Positions 46,325-56,334 of a stretch of 64,000 nt of DNA are shown piece by piece. Origin of the DNA: SMWN01 sp965221455 (lineage in GTDB: Bacteria > Pseudomonadota > Gammaproteobacteria > Eutrophobiales > Eutrophobiaceae); the NCBI GenBank assembly GCA_965221455.1, contig OZ244890.1, positions 1,364,001 to 1,428,000 on the forward strand, given 5' to 3'. A program made the translations under genes and the position numbers. Under the pieces are notes generated by a model. It did no database searches. It was not told the DNA's origin and saw only the letters and a list, made by a program, of their open reading frames with translations. Numbering within the stretch: the stretch's first letter is position 1; the number at the start of each line of letters is the position of its first letter.

Positions 46325-46453
46325 GTCGAAAGGTGCAATATATCAGTTTAAATACATAATATTTTAAGGTTTTCGTAGCAATCTACACTGTGACTTGGCA
46401 GAATTGGGCTGTTCTGTCCAAACCGTTTATTGCAGTAACTTAATTTCTAATTT

Positions 46454-47461
46454 GTGAAACCATTGAAATCAGCAGTACCAGTCCAGTCTGAAGCCGATAT
46501 AGGCGCACTAGGTAGCCTTGTGGCTGAGGATATGGACTTGATTGATGCCCTTATCGGGGAATGCCTGCAATCTGATGTCATTTTAATCAACCAGGTAGGT
46601 CATCATATAGTCAACAGCGGCGGTAAGCGTCTGAGGCCGACCCTGCTGCTGTTGATTACGCGACATTTCGGCTACTCCGGCTCACAACATATTAATCTTG
46701 CAGCTATTCTTGAATTTATTCATACCGCAACGCTGTTACATGATGATGTTGTCGATGCCTCTATACTAAGACGAGGTCAAGAGACAGCCAATCAAAGATG
46801 GGGCAACGAGGCCAGTGTGTTGGTGGGTGATTTTCTCTACTCCAGAGCATTCCAGATGATGGTCGATACAAATTCAATGCGTGTCATGGATGTACTTTCA
46901 GAGGCGACCAATACCATAGCGGAAGGAGAAGTCCAACAATTACTTAACAGTCACGATCCGGAAACGACCGAAATCAGCTACATTCACGTTGTTCAGAATA
47001 AAACAGCAAAATTATTCGAGGCTGCAGGGAAATTAGGTGCAATTATAAGTGAATGTGATGTTGAAGATGAACGGGCGATAGCAAGATATGGCATGCATTT
47101 GGGTACCGCATTCCAGCTGATTGACGATGTGCTTGATTATAGCACCTCTAGTGCAGCACTGGGTAAAAATACAGGTGATGATCTTGCGGGGGGGAAGCCG
47201 ACGTTGCCTGTACTGTTCGCCATGTGGAATAGTCAGGAGCAGGAAGCAAAAATAATCCGCGACGCAATCATTAATGGTAGCCTGGAAAACATTGATACCA
47301 TCCAGCAAATTATAAATAAGACCGGGGCGATTGAATATACTGCGAAGATTGCCCAGAAAGAGGCCAATCTTGCTATAGAGTCATTAGAGCGATTTACAAG
47401 CACTGAATACATGGACGCGATGTACGACCTGGCTAAATTTTCAGTGGAAAGATGCTTCTAG
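46454..47461 (+). CDS. ispB: Polyprenyl (octaprenyl) diphosphate synthase
   Basis: Makes the side chain of ubiquinone from FPP and IPP. 335 residues, starting at GTG 46454. Seen are GGKRLRPTLLLL, the first aspartate-rich motif LLHDDVVD (with SILRRG next), and the second as QLIDDVLDYS, followed by GDDLAGGKPTLPVL. Position divergent to rplU-rpmA is the classic place of ispB. Chain length is not certain from sequence, but the location favours octaprenyl synthase. Confidence 0.95.
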   Translation: MKPLKSAVPVQSEADIGALGSLVAEDMDLIDALIGECLQSDVILINQVGHHIVNSGGKRLRPTLLLLITRHFGYSGSQHINLAAILEFIHTATLLHDDVVDASILRRGQETANQRWGNEASVLVGDFLYSRAFQMMVDTNSMRVMDVLSEATNTIAEGEVQQLLNSHDPETTEISYIHVVQNKTAKLFEAAGKLGAIISECDVEDERAIARYGMHLGTAFQLIDDVLDYSTSSAALGKNTGDDLAGGKPTLPVLFAMWNSQEQEAKIIRDAIINGSLENIDTIQQIINKTGAIEYTAKIAQKEANLAIESLERFTSTEYMDAMYDLAKFSVERCF

Positions 47462-47488
47462 CTGGAGTATCTTCCGGCGATCATCTGT

Positions 47489-47565
47489 CGGCGTGTAGCG
47501 CAGCCTGGTAGCGCATTCGCTTCGGGAGTGAAAGGTCGGAGGTTCGAATCCTCTCACGCCGACCA
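47489..47565 (+). tRNA. tRNA-Pro (anticodon CGG)
   Basis: Complete cloverleaf: acceptor CGGCGTG/CACGCCG, anticodon stem TTCGC/GTGAA with loop TTCGGGA, T loop GTTCGAATC and encoded CCA (47563-47565). The anticodon CGG reads CCG (Pro). It is 27 bases downstream of ispB. Confidence 0.96.
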
Positions 47566-47760
47566 TATTTATTTGAGTGTAGTTGACTGTTCGGAATCAA
47601 ATACTCTTTAAATTTTTTTCACAAAACTTTTTGACATAAATCAGGTGTATTATTTGCGAGGCAAACCAGTCTTAATCGGTTGCACTCTTTTTAGAATATC
47701 CAAACAGCACTCAAGTTTTACTCCAATTATTTTTTGCACTTGGGGTTGTTATGGCTCCAA

Positions 47761-48168
47761 CTATTTTGCGTTATGCAAGGCAAATCGAGATTCCTGATCG
47801 AATTCAGACATCCTGTATTTAAGAGGTACGAGGGCACTCCAGGTATATAGCCATTGAGAACCAGGCGTAAAGGCCTTCCGATAGGACTCAAGTGCCAATT
47901 GAGCATCACTTTGAAATGAATTCCATTCATGGATATTTCCCGTCAATGACAGAAAATTCGGATTACCAGGTTCTTCTTCTGGTTCTGTTTTTACGATCAA
48001 ATGAGTTTTTCTCCATCCTTGTATATTGAATGAATCAATATCATTCTTCCACTGCCGGACATGAAGTACATAACTTTTTGGGGTTTTATGTCAGCATGTC
48101 CTTGGGATGCCGATATTTCGATAACTGTGATCAGTAAAATTAAGAGAAATAATAAATAGAAATTTCAT
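47761..48168 (-). pseudogene. Possible frameshifted small exported protein
   Basis: On the minus strand ATG 48168 opens MKFLFIIS, which soon ends. In the neighbouring frame a hydrophobic stretch (LLFLLILLITVIEISASQGHA) joins a continuous 110-residue body (KTPKSYVLHVRQWKNDID and later FQSDAQLALESYRKAFTPG) ending at TAG 47761. One base change near 48145 would make a signal peptide plus mature protein of about 130 residues. I do not recognise a family. It may be a real broken gene or an ordinary gene with an assembly indel; chance is less likely because of the well-placed signal sequence. Confidence 0.4.
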
Positions 48169-48220
48169 TAAAGTATTTCTTACAGGAAATGCTTTGATGA
48201 AAGATTTTGTAGAATATCTT

Positions 48221-48783
48221 TCATGATTCTGTTTTGCCAATCATCTCTTCAACGACAGCCCTGTCCGGTTCAATTTCCGGATTTCCGGGCCAAAATCACC
48301 CACCAATGAATCGGCATCCAATTATAGACAAGATCCGAGATTAACGAAGGCTCTTAACTTTGAAATTTTTCAAAGTATGCATCCTATTATGTTTAGGATG
48401 TGCAATCATTGGAAAATATTATGTTCAATTAACCACTTAACCATTTTGTCACTCCCTGGTGGAATATGATCGTAAGGAAATTCCAGCAGCAAGACTCTTC
48501 GTCCTTCAAACAGAGTGAATATTTCGGATCCCAAGCGAACTTCCGCGGCCGCCCCAATGCTTAACTTTACGTTATTTTTGAATAGTGTCGATTTGAATGT
48601 TGGATGAACAGTTCTTATGCTGAATTTATCATAGCGACCAGAGTGATATGAAGCGTTACAACCGTATGTGTAACGTATTCTCGACTGACCATTTTACTAA
48701 TGTTGGTGAATCGGCTAATTTCCTGGGACCATCATCAATATCCGGTAATAAATGGGAGTGAAGAACAATGATGATATTTTCAT
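48221..48783 (-). pseudogene. Decayed CpsB/CapC-type PHP protein-tyrosine phosphatase
   Basis: The minus strand holds scattered but ordered motifs of the manganese-dependent PHP phosphatase that dephosphorylates Wzc-type kinases: HSHLLPDIDDGPRKLADS at the N-terminus, AAAEVRLGSEIFTLFEG, RRVLLLEFPYDHIPPGS, MIAHPKHNR, and LDADSLVGDFGPEIR near the end. They lie in different frames separated by several stops, and the start codon is lost, so this is clearly a pseudogene and not one sequencing error. It begins 42 bases after the wzc-like stop on the same strand, the usual operon position of this phosphatase. Confidence 0.85.
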
Positions 48784-48824
48784 TTCAATATAATTTTATT
48801 GTCAGAACTTGAATACAATGAATA

Positions 48825-51011
48825 TCATTTATGACCATAATAATTGTAATCACCGTATTTCGAATTTTTTCCCGGCGCAACATTATTTAATATAGTGCCG
48901 ATGATGTGGACATTGAATTCAAGCAACTTCTTGATCCCTTTTTGTGCCAATTGAATCGTAGTCTCATCCGCTTTAACGACGAATACCAGTCCATCAGCCA
49001 CTTTGGCCAAAATTTGCAGATCGCTTACGGCGATAACTGGAGCACTATCGATAATGATATAATCGTAATGCTTTCTAAGCGTTCCAATAATAAGTTTGAA
49101 ATGATCCGAAGCAAGTAATTCCAGTGGACTTGGAGGGACAATGCCGGAAGGCAGTATATCCAGATTCCTGGTGTCGGTCTTATGTATACATTCTGATAAC
49201 TCAGCGGTCATCGCAATAAGCTCGGCCAATCCTTTTGCCTTCTTATCCAGTTCATAGGCTTCAGCAACAACCGGTTTTCTCATGTCCGCCTCAATCAATA
49301 AAGTTTTTTTCATTTGTCCAATAGCAGCGGCAAGATTCGATGACACCAGGCTTTTTCCCTCTTTTGGTATTGATGAAGTGATAACGATCACTTTTCTATC
49401 GATATTCGATAGCATAATTCCGGTTCTTATTGTACGGATGGATTCTGAAAATCCGGGTTTGAAATTTTTTACAAACGAATGCATGGCGTTGCGTTTGATA
49501 TCCCGAATCTTTAATTTCGGTAATACTCCAAGGACGGGCAGTCTTAATTGCTTTTCCAGGGTACCGCTGTCTTTGAAGGTATTATCTAAATGATCAATTA
49601 ATAACACTAATCCCAGACCCAACACTAGAGACATTAAAAAGGCTAATTGAATAATCTTTTCCTTATTGGGTTTATACGGTTCAATTGGAATAACAGCGGT
49701 ATCAATAATCCGGGCATTTACCGGTTGCAAGTCACTGGTGGCGGTAGTTTCTTTATATCGCGTCAAAAAAACTTCATATAACTGCCTGTTTGTTTCCACT
49801 TCACGTTGTAGCGCGACCATCTCATAACTTTTTTTATTGATATCTCTTATCTGTTCCTTTGTCTGATTTACCGCCCGACCCAGATTTAATTCTTCAGCCC
49901 TGGCGATCTCATAATCCTTGGTAACACTTTCAGCGATATTATCGATTTGTTTCCGAAGGTCGAATTCTGTAGATTTTAAATCAGCTAATGCTGCTATCAT
50001 TTTGGGATGTTTCGGTCCGTAACGTTGAGAGAGTGCGGAAACTTTTCTTTGCGCCCCGGAGCGTGCGTTATGTCTGTCGGTAAAATTGATTGCAGGGGAG
50101 TTTAATACTGCGGGGAAGGATTCGAGTTGTTCAAGTGAATTGCTCTCCTGAATCTTTTTTACCTGTTGATAGAGTACTTCAGCTCCAGATCGCTTACGTC
50201 TTGTCTCAAGTAAACTATCAGTTAATGTATCCAGTTCATTGATAATCAAATTATTACCGTTTTCAATATCAACAACATTCTCTTCTTCTATAAATGTTTG
50301 TAACCGTCTTTCAGATTCCTCAAGTTTTTTGCGTAACTGATTTGTCTTGTTAGTAATCCAGCGTGTTGCCTTATGGGTTTTTTCAATATCAGATTCAAGA
50401 GAATTACTGATATAGGTTTCTGCCAGTGCATTTGGAACATTTGCTGCCAATTCCGGGTACATGGAATTATAAGTAATCGTGATGATATGCGCGTCTCTTA
50501 GAAGTTCAACACGCAAACGCCCCATTAAATCAGAGACAAGACTGTTTTTGCGCGAGTTTTCATCAATGGGTACGGGAGGTGTATCTGTAGGCAGATTCGC
50601 AATCCGTTGCTTAAAATTAAAGTCGGCGAGAAAGGATTTCGGTTTGTTATCCGGCAGGTACTCAGGATGATTGCCCAAATTCAGGCTATCGAAAACTTCT
50701 TCCGCAAGCACCCTTGATCGGAGGATATGTAATTGCGTTTCATAATATTCCCGATCACCTCCCGGCAAGTCATAAATATTTTCAATTGAAACAACTTTGG
50801 TTTTCTCCGGTTCAATTAACAGGGAAACCGTCGCCCGGTAAACAGGCATCAACGAGGATACCCACAGAGAAGCCAATATTGAGATGGTGGCGGCAAATGC
50901 AAGAATACTCCACTTATGTTTCAATATGGTGAAGAAAAATTGCCTAAGATCTATTTCTTGTTCATCAAATGTCTCGTCCAAAGACGCTGTTTTCAGGATA
51001 TTGTTGTTCAT
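48825..51011 (-). CDS. Wzc-like polysaccharide co-polymerase / bacterial tyrosine kinase
   Basis: About 728 residues from ATG 51011 (MNNNILKTASLDETFDEQ); a longer frame to 51071 overlaps the upstream gene and is less likely. The N-terminal Wzz domain has a membrane helix (SILAFAATISILASLWVSSL). A long coiled-coil region follows (residues about 240-440), then a second helix (IIQLAFLMSLVLGLGLVLLI). The C-terminal BY-kinase shows Walker A PKEGKSLVSSNLA, Walker A' LLIEADMRKP and YIIIDSAPV. It ends in a tyrosine cluster (KYGDYNYYG) for autophosphorylation. It controls length and export of an exopolysaccharide with the adjacent Wza-like protein. Its normal phosphatase partner is a pseudogene next door. 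Confidence 0.92.
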   Translation of the reverse strand: MNNNILKTASLDETFDEQEIDLRQFFFTILKHKWSILAFAATISILASLWVSSLMPVYRATVSLLIEPEKTKVVSIENIYDLPGGDREYYETQLHILRSRVLAEEVFDSLNLGNHPEYLPDNKPKSFLADFNFKQRIANLPTDTPPVPIDENSRKNSLVSDLMGRLRVELLRDAHIITITYNSMYPELAANVPNALAETYISNSLESDIEKTHKATRWITNKTNQLRKKLEESERRLQTFIEEENVVDIENGNNLIINELDTLTDSLLETRRKRSGAEVLYQQVKKIQESNSLEQLESFPAVLNSPAINFTDRHNARSGAQRKVSALSQRYGPKHPKMIAALADLKSTEFDLRKQIDNIAESVTKDYEIARAEELNLGRAVNQTKEQIRDINKKSYEMVALQREVETNRQLYEVFLTRYKETTATSDLQPVNARIIDTAVIPIEPYKPNKEKIIQLAFLMSLVLGLGLVLLIDHLDNTFKDSGTLEKQLRLPVLGVLPKLKIRDIKRNAMHSFVKNFKPGFSESIRTIRTGIMLSNIDRKVIVITSSIPKEGKSLVSSNLAAAIGQMKKTLLIEADMRKPVVAEAYELDKKAKGLAELIAMTAELSECIHKTDTRNLDILPSGIVPPSPLELLASDHFKLIIGTLRKHYDYIIIDSAPVIAVSDLQILAKVADGLVFVVKADETTIQLAQKGIKKLLEFNVHIIGTILNNVAPGKNSKYGDYNYYGHK

Positions 51012-51024
51012 GAAACGTATAATG

Positions 51025-51648
51025 CTAAAAGAAACTCCGCAAGAAACTCCGCTCAACTGTGATAGTGTCACCAGGTTTTACGGCCGTATCAAGCGTTACA
51101 TTGATCGGTTCTTCTGTTTTGGACTCATCACGAATAACAAATATTTTTTCCTTTGAGGCTCGTTCTTTAAAACCGCCGGCAAGTGATATTGCTTTTCGTA
51201 TGGTTAATCCAGGTTTATATGCAAAGCCACCGGATTTTTTTACTTCCCCGTTAACATAAAATGGTCGATATTCCATTATATCTACGGAGACTCTAGGATT
51301 GATTAAGTAATCGCCTTTTAAACGACTGGTAATTAAATCTTTAACATTTGTCAAAGATAAACCTTGTACTCTTAACTCTCCCAGGAATGGATATGATATT
51401 GTTCCTGAATCGCTTACCCTGGTCTGCAGATAAAGATCTTGTTCACCGTAGACCTGAATTCGGATCACATCTCCGGTACCAAGCAGATATTGTTTCAAGT
51501 CCGCGACACCGTCGTCAGCGGAAGCTGGTGATAATTCGATAGAACACAAAACAACATATGTTATAAATATAATAATTTTATTTTTGTTCAAACTCTTCTT
51601 CCCGAATGTTATTCTTTCCTGGTAGTTCTTGATCTCAGGGATCATCAT
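51025..51648 (-). CDS. Wza-like polysaccharide export protein (short form)
   Basis: A 207-residue exported protein. The signal peptide (IIIFITYVVLCSIELSPASA) has no convincing lipobox. The Poly_export domain follows (LGTGDVIRIQVYGEQDLYLQTRVSDSGTISYPFLGELRVQGL) and then one SLBB domain (FYVNGEVKKSGGFAYKPGLTIRKAISLAGGFKERA). It lacks the extra SLBB copy and C-terminal outer-membrane helix of full Wza (about 380 residues), so it is a short-form exporter that needs another outer-membrane component. It is followed by the wzc-like gene 13 bases on. Confidence 0.92.
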   Translation of the reverse strand: MMIPEIKNYQERITFGKKSLNKNKIIIFITYVVLCSIELSPASADDGVADLKQYLLGTGDVIRIQVYGEQDLYLQTRVSDSGTISYPFLGELRVQGLSLTNVKDLITSRLKGDYLINPRVSVDIMEYRPFYVNGEVKKSGGFAYKPGLTIRKAISLAGGFKERASKEKIFVIRDESKTEEPINVTLDTAVKPGDTITVERSFLRSFF

Positions 51649-51965
51649 TCATTATGGCGAGGTGGAGATTATACGTCCAATGAAGAGGCAATAAAAACAT
51701 TCTGGGCATTTCGCAAGCGGCGACACGTATCCTGGAGGAAATGCAAGAGAGAGTTAAGGGAAAATTATAAGAAATCTTAAATTGGGAGTGCCGGATTGTC
51801 ATATTCAGCGTGCAATCAAATAAGCCACGCTCATAATCAAATATGTCTGAATTTGAGTCACGTTTTTCGTATCAATAACCCATGCTCGCCCCAGCTGAAC
51901 GAGGCGTTCCACTTTAGTGCCACGACATTATTCCGGTGCGCTCAGTGAATTCAGAAACCCTTATG
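51649..51965. other. Intergenic region, no gene seen
   Basis: 317 bases between the Wza-like gene and the WecA-like gene, both on the minus strand. No conserved coding frame or clear promoter was recognised; it probably holds the promoter of the wza-wzc pair. Confidence 0.4.
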
Positions 51966-53000
51966 CTAATCAAGAAATCCAAATCTTTTTTGTTGTAATA
52001 TCGCGATTGTCGCATATAGGAAAACAACAAATCCTGTCCCTGACACGAACTGTATCCATTCCGGTGTCGGCTGCATGAATACAGCCATGAATCCAAATAT
52101 GAACATACAGACGTAAAGAGTAGACACAACAGAGAAACATGATAAATTCAGCGACAATAACTTATGATGCAAATGCGTTTTATCAGGTAAGAACGGACTT
52201 TTACCGCTAAGCACCCTGTTGCTCAATACCCATAATGTATCCGCAATCGGTAGCGCCAGTATCAGTGCCATACTAATCGGCGAGATGGGTGTATCAGCAT
52301 CAAGCTTTTGCGAGAGTACACAGATGGACGATAAGATATAACCCACCACTAAACTACCCGTATCTCCCATAAATACCCTGGCGGGATACGTATTAAAATA
52401 TAAAAATCCAATGAGGCATCCGCATAATGAAACTGATAGCATTAAATTTAACCACTGTCCCGACATAAATGAGAAATAAGCCAGAAAAAGACAGGCTATT
52501 GCACTCAAGCCACCAGCTAAACCATCCAGGCCGTCACATAAATTGATTGCATTCATGACACCAACCATACAAAACACGGTGATAGGGACTGCAAATATTC
52601 CTGTTCCTATTGTTCCAATTCCAATTAAATCACCAAATTCTTTTAGCTCCGTGCCACCATAAATCACGAATGCCAATGATGCGGCTATCTCACCAGTAAA
52701 TTTCAGGGCAGGTCGAATATGCCAGATATCGTCTGCTAAACCGGTTAATATGATAATTACCAAACCGATCAATGCGGCATTGATAATTGAATCAGGAGAG
52801 AGAAAAAAATAACAACTGGTCCCAAACGCTATTGCCAGGGCAAGTCCGCCCAGACGTGGTGTGTTATCTCGGTGAATTTTGCGCCCGTCAGGAACATCAA
52901 CGGCTCCAACCGCGATTGCCAGTCTAATCGATAGCGGCGTTAGTAATAAGGTCAGGATCAGTGCAACAACACCAATGAGTGCAATTTCAGGAATATTCAT
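51966..53000 (-). CDS. wecA: WecA-like undecaprenyl-phosphate N-acetylglucosaminyl-1-phosphate transferase
   Basis: About 344 residues from ATG 53000 (MNIPEIALIGVVALIL). A polytopic membrane protein with about 11 helices of the MraY/WecA family. Motifs are DGRKIHRDNTPRLGGLALA, LADDIWHIRP, NAINLCDGLDGLAGG with the catalytic acidic residues, FMGDTGSLVVGYILS, and DKTHLHHKLLSL. It loads the first sugar phosphate on the lipid carrier for O-antigen or exopolysaccharide. A C-terminal helix is followed by a short basic tail. It is located upstream of wza-wzc on the same strand. Confidence 0.9.
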   Translation of the reverse strand: MNIPEIALIGVVALILTLLLTPLSIRLAIAVGAVDVPDGRKIHRDNTPRLGGLALAIAFGTSCYFFLSPDSIINAALIGLVIIILTGLADDIWHIRPALKFTGEIAASLAFVIYGGTELKEFGDLIGIGTIGTGIFAVPITVFCMVGVMNAINLCDGLDGLAGGLSAIACLFLAYFSFMSGQWLNLMLSVSLCGCLIGFLYFNTYPARVFMGDTGSLVVGYILSSICVLSQKLDADTPISPISMALILALPIADTLWVLSNRVLSGKSPFLPDKTHLHHKLLSLNLSCFSVVSTLYVCMFIFGFMAVFMQPTPEWIQFVSGTGFVVFLYATIAILQQKRFGFLD

Positions 53001-53144
53001 AATAATGTGGGATTCAATCGTATTATCTGTCCCTGTCCCCAAGTAGTATCGCACACCTTTTCGGGCGTCTCATAATATTCGGTCTGAAGGTGGAACATTT
53101 CTGGATAGTTATTGAAAAAATCAGAGGATAAATAATTGCAGGGA

Positions 53145-55067
53145 CTAAATTACTTCTTTCTCCGTCAACATATCAATAACCTTATCAGCGCACTTTTCAA
53201 TAGAGTCTTGATCCGTATTTAAGACCAGATCAGCATTTTTCGGTTCTTCATGGGGGAAAGAAACTCCCGGCAAGTTACCCGTTTCAAACAATTCACCGGC
53301 GGCATAAAGACCACCGGGATCACGTTGCTTGCATACTTCCAGTGGCGGATTGAGATAGACGATAAAGCAATTATCTTTACCGATCACTGCCAGAGCCTGA
53401 TCGTGCGTTGCTTGATCGGGTGCCACGAAAGCTGCACAACAAATCAAACCTGAATCATTAAGCTGCTTTGCAATGTGAACACTACGCCTTAAATTCTCTG
53501 TACGGCCTTTCTTGTCACGTTTTAAATCTTTACTGATGCCGAGTCGCATGGTTTTACCATCAAGAACACTGCTGATCCTGCCCATATCGAAAAGGCGCCG
53601 CTCCAGTGTGTGTGCCATAGTGGTTTTGCCTGAACCGGATAAGCCGACAAACAACACAGTGACTGGTTTCTGTCCATAGCGTGCAGCGCGTTCTTCCTTA
53701 GTGACGTGGCTTATTGAGTTTCGTTGATACTGTTCGTACCTTGTTATCTTTTTATTTTGTTCATCCTGGTTATCGACAATCATACCGGCGCCGATGGTGA
53801 CGTTTGTGAGCCGGTCAACAATGATAAACGCACCAGTGCTGCGGCTTATTTTATAATTATCGAAACAAATAGCTTGATCAAGGGTGATCTCGCAACGTCC
53901 AATTTCATTTAATTGTAATGCTGGTGCCAACTCCTGGTTCAGAGTGTTCATATCCATTTTGTATTTTAGTGCTGAAATACGACCACTGATATATTTGTTA
54001 GTGTGTTTAAAATCATATTGTGTGCCGGGCAGCATCGGAGTATCCGCCATCCAAACAACAGTGGCTGCAAACTTATCCTGCACCGAAGGCGTATTGTCGG
54101 CATGTACCAACATATCGCCGCGACTGATGTCGATTTCATCTTCCAGTGTCAATGTAATGGCCATTGGTGTGAAAGCCTGTTCTAATTCTTCATCGTAAGT
54201 GACAATAGATTTAATTTTGCTGATTTTACCGGAAGGTAGTGCAGTAACGGTATCACCTTTACGCACTACGCCGGAAGCTAATGTGCCGCAGAAACCGCGG
54301 AAGTCAGGATTGGGTCGATTGACATATTGCACGGGGAAACGCATATCCCGATAATTTCGAGCGGTGGCGATTTCCACGTTTTCCAGAATAGTCATCAGAG
54401 CATCACCGGTATACCAGGGCATTTTATCACTTTTGTTTACAACATTATCGCCGTTCAAGGCGGAGATCGGAATGAATTTTACTTCGCCTTGTTCGAGTGT
54501 TTCGGCAAATTTTTTATAGTCCCGCTTGATTCTATCAAAGACATGTTCGCTAAAATCCACGATGTCCATTTTGTTAATGGCGACAATGACATGTCTTATG
54601 CCCAGTAAAGAGCCAATAAGACTATGGCGTCTGGTTTGTACTTGTACTCCGCGTCGGGCATCAACAAGAATGATAGCCAGATCGCAGTTTGATGCGCCGG
54701 TCGCCATGTTGCGCGTGTATTGTTCATGACCGGGAGTGTCGGCAATAATGAATTTTCGTTTTGCGGTAGAAAAATAGCGGTAGGCGACATCAATGGTAAT
54801 GCCTTGTTCTCTTTCTGCTTGTAAACCATCCACCAGCAAAGACAGATCGAATTCCCCGGCGTTAGATCCCGATTTAATACTATCAGCCTTGATCGATTTC
54901 AGTTGATCCTCGTAGATCATCCTGGAATCATGCAGCAGGCGACCGATTAGCGTACTTTTACCATCGTCAACGCTGCCACATGTCAGCAGTTTTAATAGCT
55001 CTTTTCTCTCGTGTTGTGCGAGATAAGCATGAATATCTGTATTAATTAATTCTGATTGATGTGACAT
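53145..55067 (-). CDS. cysNC: Bifunctional sulfate adenylyltransferase subunit 1 / APS kinase (CysN-CysC, NodQ-like)
   Basis: About 640 residues from ATG 55067 (MSHQSELINTDIHAYLAQHE). The N-terminal GTPase part has GSVDDGKSTLIGRLLHDS, DTPGHEQYTRNM and NKMD. The C-terminal APS kinase (from about residue 440) has FVGLSGSGKTTMAHTLE, LRRSVHIAKQLNDSG and FIVYLNPPLEVCKQRD. With CysD it makes APS, then PAPS. PAPS can serve sulfate assimilation or sulfation of glycans; no sulfite-forming reductase or sulfotransferase is in the window. It follows cysD by 28 bases. Confidence 0.96.
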   Translation of the reverse strand: MSHQSELINTDIHAYLAQHERKELLKLLTCGSVDDGKSTLIGRLLHDSRMIYEDQLKSIKADSIKSGSNAGEFDLSLLVDGLQAEREQGITIDVAYRYFSTAKRKFIIADTPGHEQYTRNMATGASNCDLAIILVDARRGVQVQTRRHSLIGSLLGIRHVIVAINKMDIVDFSEHVFDRIKRDYKKFAETLEQGEVKFIPISALNGDNVVNKSDKMPWYTGDALMTILENVEIATARNYRDMRFPVQYVNRPNPDFRGFCGTLASGVVRKGDTVTALPSGKISKIKSIVTYDEELEQAFTPMAITLTLEDEIDISRGDMLVHADNTPSVQDKFAATVVWMADTPMLPGTQYDFKHTNKYISGRISALKYKMDMNTLNQELAPALQLNEIGRCEITLDQAICFDNYKISRSTGAFIIVDRLTNVTIGAGMIVDNQDEQNKKITRYEQYQRNSISHVTKEERAARYGQKPVTVLFVGLSGSGKTTMAHTLERRLFDMGRISSVLDGKTMRLGISKDLKRDKKGRTENLRRSVHIAKQLNDSGLICCAAFVAPDQATHDQALAVIGKDNCFIVYLNPPLEVCKQRDPGGLYAAGELFETGNLPGVSFPHEEPKNADLVLNTDQDSIEKCADKVIDMLTEKEVI

Positions 55068-55095
55068 GTATTTATAGATACGCAAATAAATAACT

Positions 55096-56004
55096 TTAGA
55101 AATAACCTTCGCGCTTTTTCTTTTCCATGGAGCCTGATTGATCACTATCGATCAAACGTCCCTGACGCTCAGAAGTTTTAGTAATTAGCATTTCCTGGAT
55201 AATTTCGGGTAATGTAGTGGCATCAGATTCCACTGCGCCAGTCAGTGGATAACACCCCAGCGTTCTGAAACGCACGGTTTTCATTTCCGGTTTCTGTCCC
55301 TGTGCCAAAGGCATGCGGTCATCGTCGACCATAATATCCACACCTTCGAAATTCACGACTGGACGTGGTTTGGCGTAATACAAAGGTACGATGTCGATTT
55401 TATGCATATGGATGTACTGCCAAATATCCAGTTCGGTCCAATTTGACAGTGGGAAGACACGAATACTTTCTCCCTTGTTTATTTTGCCATTGAATAAATT
55501 CCATAATTCCGGGCGTTGGTTTTTTGGATCCCAGCGATGATTTTTATCTCTGAAGGAGTACACACGTTCCTTGGCTCTGGATTTTTCTTCGTCACGACGG
55601 GCGCCGCCGAAGGCCGCATCAAATTGATATTTATCCAGTGCTTGTTTAAGTGCCTGAGTTTTCATGATGTCAGTGTGTTTCTGACTGCCGTGTGTAAATG
55701 GGCCGATACCGGCGGCAACACCTTCCTGGTTGATATGAACAATTAAATCCAAACCAAGTTTTTGCATTTGCTGATCACGAAATTCGATCATTTCACGAAA
55801 TTTCCAGGTGGTATCCACATGCATTAATGGAAAGGGCAATTTCCCCGGATAAAAGGCTTTGAGGGCGAGATGCAGCATGACCGTCGAGTCCTTGCCGATG
55901 GAGTAAAGCATCACAGGTTTATCAAACTCCGCAGCAACCTCACGAATGATATAAATGCTTTCGGCTTCGAGCTGTTTGAGGTGTGTTAGGCTGTAGTCGG
56001 TCAT
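55096..56004 (-). CDS. cysD: Sulfate adenylyltransferase subunit 2
   Basis: 302-residue ATP pyrophosphatase subunit activating sulfate to APS, driven by GTP hydrolysis in CysN. The P-loop-like motif is MLYSIGKDSTVMLHLALKAF; RRDEEKSRAKERVYSFRD and FPLSNWTELDIWQYI are typical, as is LGCYPLTGAVES. First gene of the cysD-cysNC pair. Confidence 0.97.
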   Translation of the reverse strand: MTDYSLTHLKQLEAESIYIIREVAAEFDKPVMLYSIGKDSTVMLHLALKAFYPGKLPFPLMHVDTTWKFREMIEFRDQQMQKLGLDLIVHINQEGVAAGIGPFTHGSQKHTDIMKTQALKQALDKYQFDAAFGGARRDEEKSRAKERVYSFRDKNHRWDPKNQRPELWNLFNGKINKGESIRVFPLSNWTELDIWQYIHMHKIDIVPLYYAKPRPVVNFEGVDIMVDDDRMPLAQGQKPEMKTVRFRTLGCYPLTGAVESDATTLPEIIQEMLITKTSERQGRLIDSDQSGSMEKKKREGYF

Positions 56005-56317
56005 GCAGGATTAATCTTTCATTACCTCTCATAATGTCCAGCAGTTATCAAAGGGCGCAAAGTATAGTGCAACCGCTTTGCTAACCCAAGTGTTAGAAAA
56101 CCTTTGACCCAGAACATTACATTATTGTGAAGGAGTTCGTTGGCCTATATGCAAGAAGGGATCTGAGATTTTGCAGGATGATTTTTGTCTTTCTCTCCGC
56201 GTTGCGTTTCTGTCAGAGCAGGTTCAGGCGCAGTTTGGAGTACACACACCACGCGACAACCCACTGTCGAGATCATCTCCGACCAGTATATGGGTAGTCT
56301 TTGGTAAATTGTAAGAA

Positions 56318-56334
56318 TGCACCATATTAGTGCG
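56318..56334 (+). promoter_or_regulatory. NtrC binding site upstream of glnA
   Basis: TGCACCA-TAT-TAGTGCG is a 7+3+7 dyad close to the NtrC consensus TGCACCA-N3-TGGTGCA. The left half is perfect and the right has two changes. It lies about 225 bases upstream of the sigma-54 promoter, so it would act as a distant enhancer. Supported by a second such site before ntrB. Confidence 0.7.
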
